From CAZJHX01 sp964545715 (GTDB taxonomy: Bacteria; Myxococcota_A; UBA9042; GCA-2863065): a DNA stretch of 25,215 nucleotides. The notes under the pieces are model-generated. The model made no database searches, was not told the DNA's origin, and worked only from the letters and a program-made list of their open reading frames with translations. Each line of letters starts with the position of its first letter. The first letter of the stretch is position 1. A program made the position numbers and the translations under genes. Positions 16,377-22,157 of the stretch are shown piece by piece. The stretch lies in NCBI GenBank assembly GCA_964545715.1, contig CAZJHX010000154.1, forward strand, positions 1 to 25,215, read 5' to 3'.

Positions 16377-18532
16377 CACTTGACCCCCAACGTCAGGCTC
16401 AAGTTGACGCCGGCACCCGGCGCCAGCGTCCCGCTCCAACGGGGCAGCACCACGCTGGCCTGGTAGATGCGCTCGATGCCGCTCTCACTCGCGGACACCG
16501 TCTGCACCGGCGCCCGCCAGAACTGAGCCGGCCAGTCCGGCGTCAGGTCGATGCGGACCTCGCTCCAGGCGTCGATCAGCGACAGCGTCTTGGCTGTCAC
16601 GGCGCCGGCGGAGATCATGCACCAGTCGTCCAGGCGCAGGTCGTCGGCCGCGTAGTAGCGGTCCTTGGACTCGGGCGCCAGCAGGTTGAACGACAGCTCG
16701 GGTGCAAACGCGATCTCCAGCGCGGGACCGTCATCCGCAAGCGCCAGTGTCCAGCGCCCCGTCACCTCGCCCTCGCCGGTGATCGCCAGCTGCTTGGTGA
16801 CCTGCACCGCGCGCCCGTCCACGGTGCCGGTGCGCGTCAGCTCCAGGCCGTCCTCGGAGACGCCGATCGCGTACTCGCCGTCAGCGAAGTCGCCGATGTC
16901 CGCCTCGTGAGTGAGCGCGTCGCCGCACCACTGCGCGACGCCAAGGCCGGGCGCAAAAAAGCGGTCGCGAAACGAGGTCAGCGGGGCGTTGTCGTAGACC
17001 AGCAGGTCCTCCAGCCCGTCCTCTTTGACCTCGTGCAGGTCGTGGATGGACTTGACCGCCTCCTCGTCACTGTCTGGGTCCACAGGCTCGGGCTCCGGCG
17101 GGTTCAGGATGGCGTCGTGGTAGTGCTCCTCGCGGCGCGCCAGCGTATCCATCAGGTTGAACCGTCGCGGCTTGAAGCTCAGCTCGCTCACGGCCCCGCC
17201 TCGGTGCGGCTCCACGACCATGTGCAGCGTCTCGTCCGCGATCACGCACTCGGCGCGCCCGTCCAGATCGACGTCGATCCACTCCGGATCGCCGGTGGGC
17301 GGGTCCACCTCGTCCAGCAGCACCTCGGCCGCCAATAGGTGCTCCCACACTTTGTGCCGCAGGTTGGTCAGGTACAGGCCGCCGAAGAGCCCGTGCCACA
17401 GCGCGTCGTTGCACTGCGCCCGGTAGAGCTCGCGCTGGGCCAGATACAGCGGGTGGTCGTCCTCTTCGAGCCACGGACGTGTCACAGCCGCCGCGCGCAG
17501 GCGATCGATGCGCTCGCTGACCCCGATCGTGCGCTTATGCATGCGATCGGCCTCGGGATACTTGGACAAGAAGCACTGCCAGATGCCGCCGCGCACGTGG
17601 GGCGCCACTTTGGTCAGCCGCTCCTCTTTCTTCAGCGCCTGGCGGAAGTTGTGAAACGCGGTGACCTGGGCCGTCGGCTGGGCCCACTCCATCATCTCGT
17701 CGTACGAGCAGGTCGGCAGGTAGACGCGACCGCGGGAGGGCAGGGAGTCCGCCGCGTCGCCCAGCGTGGACGTCGTCAGCCAGTCCCGGTTGTCGGTCAG
17801 CGCCTGGAAAAAGCGTCGCAGCCAGTCGCCCTCGCCAAAAACAAGGTCGGCCGTGCGCGGCCAGATGCCGAACTTCTCGCCGTCGTCGCCGTAGGTCAGC
17901 CACACGTGCCCGCCGGCGTCCTCGGACGTCTTCTTCAGGTGGGCCAGCACGTCGTCCGGCTCCTCGAACGGGATCAGATAGCGCAGCTGCTGATCGATCG
18001 GGAACAGCGTCAGCGGCTTGCCCCCCTTCTCGGTCGTGAAATGACCCCAGATCGTCTCGTCATCCACGCCGGCAAAGCGAAAGCCGATGTCGTCGAGCAG
18101 CGTGTACTCGACACCGCTGTCGTGCAGGACGCGCGGCAGATCGGGCTCCCAGACGCGCTCCGCCAGCCACATCCCGCGGGGGCGGGCGCCCAGCTTCTGG
18201 TCGCACCAGGCGCGCATCGTGGCCACCTGGCCCAGGACGTCGCGATCGGGCAACACACAGGCCATCGCCTCGTTGTGACAGCCGCCCAGGATCTCGATCT
18301 GGTCGCGCGCCACCAGCTGCTTCATCAGCGTGATCGTCTCGGGCCGGTTCGCCGCAAGCCACTCCAGCAGCGGGCCGGTCGTGTGCATCGTCAGCCGCAC
18401 GCTGGGGAACTCCGCCAGCACCTCCAGCGTGGGGTGATAGCAGTGGTCGGTGCAGTGCTCGAAGACGTGGTCGAAGTTTCCGACGGGCTGATGATTGTGG
18501 ATGACCATCAGCAATGTGGCTTTCGCGCTCAT
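16376..18532 (-). CDS. GH57 alpha-amylase / 4-alpha-glucanotransferase
   Basis: A 718-aa GH57 enzyme of the 4-alpha-glucanotransferase/alpha-amylase type. The catalytic barrel (about 4-300) has HNHQPVGNFDHVF (12-24), GGCHNEAM (83-90), the nucleophile region WLAERVWEP with Glu125, and the acid/base region TYGDDGEKFGIWP with Asp216/Asp217. The middle helical part (about 300-420) and C-terminal beta domain (about 430-718, with LDGRAECVI and HRGGAVSELSF) match the DUF1925/DUF1926 architecture of the Thermococcus litoralis enzyme. No signal peptide is present, so it acts on cytosolic glucan, shortening or rearranging chains made by GlgA, its immediate downstream neighbour. The start at 18532 is where family similarity begins (ATLLMVIHNHQP); an ATG 12 codons earlier is possible but less likely. 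Confidence 0.92.
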   Translation of the reverse strand: MSAKATLLMVIHNHQPVGNFDHVFEHCTDHCYHPTLEVLAEFPSVRLTMHTTGPLLEWLAANRPETITLMKQLVARDQIEILGGCHNEAMACVLPDRDVLGQVATMRAWCDQKLGARPRGMWLAERVWEPDLPRVLHDSGVEYTLLDDIGFRFAGVDDETIWGHFTTEKGGKPLTLFPIDQQLRYLIPFEEPDDVLAHLKKTSEDAGGHVWLTYGDDGEKFGIWPRTADLVFGEGDWLRRFFQALTDNRDWLTTSTLGDAADSLPSRGRVYLPTCSYDEMMEWAQPTAQVTAFHNFRQALKKEERLTKVAPHVRGGIWQCFLSKYPEADRMHKRTIGVSERIDRLRAAAVTRPWLEEDDHPLYLAQRELYRAQCNDALWHGLFGGLYLTNLRHKVWEHLLAAEVLLDEVDPPTGDPEWIDVDLDGRAECVIADETLHMVVEPHRGGAVSELSFKPRRFNLMDTLARREEHYHDAILNPPEPEPVDPDSDEEAVKSIHDLHEVKEDGLEDLLVYDNAPLTSFRDRFFAPGLGVAQWCGDALTHEADIGDFADGEYAIGVSEDGLELTRTGTVDGRAVQVTKQLAITGEGEVTGRWTLALADDGPALEIAFAPELSFNLLAPESKDRYYAADDLRLDDWCMISAGAVTAKTLSLIDAWSEVRIDLTPDWPAQFWRAPVQTVSASESGIERIYQASVVLPRWSGTLAPGAGVNLSLTLGVK

Positions 18533-18556
18533 GCGCGCCGGGTAGCACGCGACGGC

Positions 18557-18594
18557 CCAATTGGTCAAACATCGGGCGCTCCGACACGCGCCCG
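18557..18594. promoter_or_regulatory. Palindrome and inverted repeat in the glycogen operon/amidotransferase divergent region
   Basis: The 86-bp divergent gap (18533-18618) contains the 8-bp palindrome CCAATTGG at 18557-18564. It also has perfect 7-bp arms CGGGCGC (18573-18579) and GCGCCCG (18588-18594) around an 8-nt loop. The AT-richer TTATATT at about 18605-18611 could be a -10 element for the plus-strand gene. Operator or leader-hairpin roles are guesses. Confidence 0.35.
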
Positions 18595-18618
18595 CCAGAA
18601 CAGGTTATATTGGATGGC

Positions 18619-19446
18619 ATGTGTCGACTTTTCGGGTTTCGCTCGGTCATTCCGAGCCAGGTGCACTCCAGCCTGGCCTCAGCAGAGAACGCCCTGGGCG
18701 TCCAGGCGCAGAAACATCCGGACGGGTGGGGCGTGGCCTATTACGTGGCCGGCGCGCCGCACCTCATCAAGAGCAGCGCCGGGGCGGCGGACGATCGGCT
18801 GTTTCAGCGCGTCAGCGGCATCGTCTCCAGCGAGACGGTGGTGGCGCACGTGCGCAAGGCCACGGTAGGCGACAAGACGCTGCTGAACAGCCACCCGTTT
18901 CAGCACGGGCGCTGGGTTATGGCCCATAACGGCGAGATCGAGAGTTTTGGGGAGGTCCGCGAGGATCTGCGCTCGATGATCGCGCCCCGTCTGCGCCGCT
19001 TCGTGCTGGGGGACACCGACAGCGAGGTCATCTTCTATCTGTTTTTGACCTATCTGGCGCGCATGGAGGAGCTGCATCGCGTCGGCGCCGACATCGAGCA
19101 CGTCGCCGACGCCCTGCGCAACACCATCCACACCTGCGCCGAGCTGACCGAGTCCAAGGGCATCAAGAGCCCGCTGCTGACGATCGTGATCACCGACGGC
19201 ACGCTGCTGGTCGCTTCGCGCTTCGGCAAAGAGCTGCACCGCAGCACGTATAAGTCGATGTGTCCCGAGGCCGAGACCTGCGCGTCGCACACGTTTGAGT
19301 GCGAAAACGCCAGCAAGACCGGCTATGTCTCGCACTTCATCCTCAGCTCCGAGCCGCTGCAGGGCCAAAACGTGTGGGAGCCCCTGACCGACGGCTCATT
19401 GGTCGGCTGCGACTGGCGCATGAAGACCCACAGCTGGCGGATGTAG
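18619..19446 (+). CDS. Class II glutamine amidotransferase (YafJ/EgtC-like)
   Basis: A 275-aa Ntn-type glutaminase domain protein. Met1 is followed by Cys2, the N-terminal nucleophile after Met removal. Other conserved elements: HPDGWGVAYY (33-42), HVRKAT with R79, LNSHPF (89-94), MAHNGEI with N104/G105, and GDTDSE (131-136). There is no synthetase domain, so it belongs with stand-alone YafJ/EgtC-type enzymes that cut gamma-glutamyl amide bonds; the substrate cannot be told. The ATG at 18619 is fixed by the need for Cys2, though the ribosome-binding site (TTGGAT) is weak. It is divergent from the GH57/glgA operon and 73 bp before the toxin-antitoxin pair. Confidence 0.9.
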   Translation: MCRLFGFRSVIPSQVHSSLASAENALGVQAQKHPDGWGVAYYVAGAPHLIKSSAGAADDRLFQRVSGIVSSETVVAHVRKATVGDKTLLNSHPFQHGRWVMAHNGEIESFGEVREDLRSMIAPRLRRFVLGDTDSEVIFYLFLTYLARMEELHRVGADIEHVADALRNTIHTCAELTESKGIKSPLLTIVITDGTLLVASRFGKELHRSTYKSMCPEAETCASHTFECENASKTGYVSHFILSSEPLQGQNVWEPLTDGSLVGCDWRMKTHSWRM

Positions 19447-19476
19447 AAGCAGGCAACGACGCCACTGCACCTTGCC

Positions 19477-19506
19477 TGACATGTTATGACATGTTATGAC
19501 ATGTTG
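19477..19506. promoter_or_regulatory. Triple 10-bp direct repeat, putative antitoxin operator
   Basis: Three adjoining copies of TGACATGTTA (19477-19486, 19487-19496, 19497-19506; the last ends in G) lie directly before the antitoxin's GGAGG. Each has the ACATGT palindrome, spaced one helical turn apart. Ribbon-helix-helix antitoxins typically bind such repeated short palindromes to repress their own operon. The binding is inferred; the repeat is seen directly. Confidence 0.6.
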
Positions 19507-19519
19507 GTGGAGGTCGCGG

Positions 19520-19762
19520 ATGAACTTCAGCGTACACATGGATCCGGAGACGGTCGCTATTCTGGCGGAGTTGGTGGTCGAGACAGGCCAGACCCGCAAT
19601 GCGATTATCCGGCAGGCAGTGCAGGAGTGGGTCGCGCGTCGCCGGCCGCAGCAGTGGCCTGCCGCGGTCCTCGCCCACATGCAGGTGCCCGAGCCGTTGG
19701 ATCTCCCGCCGTTCGAGTCGACTCGCGGTGAACTTGGAGAGCCCGTCGACGTCGTTCTGTGA
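19520..19762 (+). CDS. Ribbon-helix-helix antitoxin (VapB/FitA-like)
   Basis: An 80-aa protein. Residues 1-40 (FSVHMDPETVAILAELVVET then TRNAIIRQAVQEWV) form a beta strand and two helices of a ribbon-helix-helix DNA-binding domain. Residues 41-80 are a Pro-rich tail with FESTRGELGEPVDVVL, typical of the toxin-wrapping segment of VapB/FitA-type antitoxins. The start at 19520 has GGAGG six bases upstream. The stop overlaps the toxin start (GTGA), the usual arrangement that ties toxin synthesis to antitoxin synthesis. It should neutralise the PIN toxin and repress the operon at the repeats just upstream. Confidence 0.85.
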   Translation: MNFSVHMDPETVAILAELVVETGQTRNAIIRQAVQEWVARRRPQQWPAAVLAHMQVPEPLDLPPFESTRGELGEPVDVVL

Positions 19763-20166
19763 AGTATCTCCTGGATACATGCACCCTGAGTCATTTTGCG
19801 CGCAGACAACCGTACGCCCTCGCGCGTTTTCAGGCGTCGGATCCGTCGACCCTGGGAGTGTCTGCGGTGACCGTCCACGAGGTCGAGTATGGTCTGCGCG
19901 CAAATCCCGCCGCAGAGCGGGCGGTCGGGCCAGCGATGCGGGGCTTTCTGGACGTGGTGCGGAGCCTGGCTTTTGATGGAGCGTCAGCAACCCGTGCGGC
20001 GATGGTGCGCGCCCAGCTGCGGGCTGCCGGGACGCCCGTGGGGGCCTACGATCTGCTCATCGCGGCGACCGCGCTCGAGCATGACCTGGTGCTTGTCACC
20101 AGCAACACGCGCGAATTCGCCAGGATCCCTGACCTGGCGCTCGAAGACTGGTGCTTGCCGGATTGA
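19759..20166 (+). CDS. vapC: PIN-domain ribonuclease toxin (VapC type)
   Basis: A 135-aa PIN domain beginning KYLLDTCTLSHF with Asp6, then VHEVEYGL with Glu41, YDLLIAATA with Asp98, and LVTSNTREFARIPDLALEDW at the end. These match the VapC/FitB acidic triad and C-terminal pattern; the fourth acid position is Asn116, common in the family. VapC toxins are Mg-dependent RNases that cut tRNA or rRNA; the target here is unknown. The GTG start overlaps the antitoxin stop by 4 bp. The gene ends 21 bp before the convergent lipase-like gene. The pair looks intact. Confidence 0.92.
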   Translation: MKYLLDTCTLSHFARRQPYALARFQASDPSTLGVSAVTVHEVEYGLRANPAAERAVGPAMRGFLDVVRSLAFDGASATRAAMVRAQLRAAGTPVGAYDLLIAATALEHDLVLVTSNTREFARIPDLALEDWCLPD

Positions 20167-20187
20167 GGGGCGTCCTCGGGCCGCCGG

Positions 20188-22134
20188 TCACTCGAGCTCT
20201 GCGTACGGATCGATGATCGTGGGCGCCGGCTCGTCCAGCCAGGTCTGGATGAACGTCAGCGACTGCAGGATGCCCTCCCGGCTGTCGCCCACGTTGCTGT
20301 GGGTCGCGCCCTTGGGCTTGTCGCCCTCTTTCTTGGTGATGGTGTCGTACTGAAAGAAGCCCGCGGTGAGCGCGCCGTCGTCCAGGTTGCCGGTGATCGG
20401 GGCGGCGTCGGCCAGCGGGATGATGCCGACGTCCTCCAGGACCGGCGGAACGTGCGGGACGCCCAGGGCGCGGGCCAGCATGCGGTTGGTGCCCGGCGGG
20501 ACCGTGTCGTCGTCGATGACGTTGATCATCAGCAGGTGCGGAGCCTTGCCGACCAGTCGGTCGCGGAGCAGGTGGGGGGCGTAGTTGGCGCTGTCGCCGC
20601 GCTCGATGAGGGTCTGCAGGATGGGAAAGAACCGCGCCACGTCGCCGTCGGTGGTGCCCTCGGGCTTCATGAGCGTGATGACGATCTCGAACTGGGACGC
20701 CTCCTCGATGATGGTTGCGACCCGGCCGCCCCCGACCGCCAGGACGCCGGCCCCAAACGCGTCGGTCATCGAGAGCAGCTCCGAGCCCATGATGCCGCCC
20801 AGACTGACGCCGAAGTAGGCCAGCTCGTCCATTTTGACGTCGGGTGAGCCGTCGGCGTCCAGGTCCGCGTCCAGCTGCAGCAGGCGCAGCACCTGCAGCT
20901 TGTCATAGGTGGATTGGCGCCAGTTGTCGCGCAGCTTCAGCGGGTTCAGGGCGAGGGCGGCGGTGTCGATGCCGAAGAAGGCCATCACCTGCTCCAGCTC
21001 CGACTGTGCGGTGCCCGCTGGGTGGTCGCCGTGCTCGGCCGCGTCGATCGCGATCACGGCCAGTCCCTGGGGCACGGCGGCTTCGGCAAGGCGCTTGGCC
21101 TGGTTGCGGTCGCCGCTGAGGCCGTGCCCGAAGACGATGGTGGGCCACGGGCCTTCGCCGTCCAGCGGCAGCCACGCGCGGACCGGCAGCTCGTAGTCGG
21201 CAACGGGCTGGCCGTCCGCCAAGATACCGTCCTTGCGATAGTCAGAGGCGGTGAACGTTCGTTCGCAGCGCAAGTAGTCGGGCTGGGCCTGGCAGTCGGC
21301 GCCGTCGCTCCATAGAAAGTCGGTCTTGCGAATGGACTCGGCGATGGCGGCGGACTCCCCCTCGATGGTCTGGGTGGTGAAGACCACGGCCGCGCTGACC
21401 TGGTGCGGCGCCAAATCCAGGGCGGCGAGGGCCTCGGCGTAGCGGGGGACAAGCCGGTCGAAGAGGGGATCGGTGGTGGCGCCCTCCAGCAGACCACGCA
21501 GCGCGGCGCCCGGAGCGATGCAGCCGCCGTCCTTGGCGACGTGCTCGGTGGTCAGCACGACGGCGTGCCGGCTCGCGGGCCTGAGCGGCACCATGGGGAG
21601 CAGGATTGCGGTCGCGCCCTCGTCGGTGATCTTCAGCTCGTACGGGATGCGGGTTGCGCCGTCGTCGCCCAGCTCCACCAATTGAAGGACGTCGCTGCTC
21701 ACCGAGTCCGTCTCGCCGGAGGGCAGCGAGCCGAGCATGTCGGTAAAGCGCAGGTAGATGCCGGCGGTGGTGCCGAAGCCGTTCAGGGTGTTGAGCTGGG
21801 TGAAGACCAGCTGGAACGCGGGCGGCAGTCCGGACTGGGCCCAGGGCGCGTTGGCGTCGGTGAGCGACACGTCGAGCCCGGTCGCGCTGGCGGCGTTGTC
21901 GACGGTCAGAAAGTCGTCGGGAAACGTGGTCGGCAGCACCGCATTGAGCGGGTCGTAGGCGTAAGTCGTCGCGCCGTCACACCAGGCCGGCGGCTCGGCG
22001 GTGTCCTCCACTGAATCATCGTTCGCATCCGGTGTGGCGGGTGTGTCGGAGAATGAATGTTCATTCGCGTCGTCACCGCAGCCGGCAAAAACGAGGCACG
22101 CCAAGCTGACGAGGGCCGGTAGAGGTCTAAGCAT
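20188..22134 (-). CDS. Lipase-like alpha/beta hydrolase lipoprotein
   Basis: A 648-aa exported lipoprotein with signal peptide and lipobox FAGC (Cys19), followed by an acidic low-complexity linker (20-50). Residues about 60-270 resemble the N-terminal domain of bacterial extracellular 'virulence factor' lipases (LNTLNGFGTTAGIYLRF). The alpha/beta hydrolase domain (about 315-635) has FGHGLSGDR (oxyanion region, 335-343), the nucleophile elbow GVSLG with Ser444, an acid in NVIDDDT (Asp541-543) and His612 in GATHSN. A DLDADGSPD calcium-type loop (424-432) sits just before the nucleophile strand. It probably hydrolyses lipid or ester substrates at the cell surface. The start lies 23 bp from the divergent amidohydrolase start. 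Confidence 0.87.
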   Translation of the reverse strand: MLRPLPALVSLACLVFAGCGDDANEHSFSDTPATPDANDDSVEDTAEPPAWCDGATTYAYDPLNAVLPTTFPDDFLTVDNAASATGLDVSLTDANAPWAQSGLPPAFQLVFTQLNTLNGFGTTAGIYLRFTDMLGSLPSGETDSVSSDVLQLVELGDDGATRIPYELKITDEGATAILLPMVPLRPASRHAVVLTTEHVAKDGGCIAPGAALRGLLEGATTDPLFDRLVPRYAEALAALDLAPHQVSAAVVFTTQTIEGESAAIAESIRKTDFLWSDGADCQAQPDYLRCERTFTASDYRKDGILADGQPVADYELPVRAWLPLDGEGPWPTIVFGHGLSGDRNQAKRLAEAAVPQGLAVIAIDAAEHGDHPAGTAQSELEQVMAFFGIDTAALALNPLKLRDNWRQSTYDKLQVLRLLQLDADLDADGSPDVKMDELAYFGVSLGGIMGSELLSMTDAFGAGVLAVGGGRVATIIEEASQFEIVITLMKPEGTTDGDVARFFPILQTLIERGDSANYAPHLLRDRLVGKAPHLLMINVIDDDTVPPGTNRMLARALGVPHVPPVLEDVGIIPLADAAPITGNLDDGALTAGFFQYDTITKKEGDKPKGATHSNVGDSREGILQSLTFIQTWLDEPAPTIIDPYAELE

Positions 22135-22157
22135 CGCGGTAGCATAGCACCGCGCAA

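Noticed and set aside
17339..18868. Plus-strand 509-codon frame opposite the GH57 gene
   Set aside because: Antisense shadow that also runs into the amidotransferase gene in another frame; no family features.
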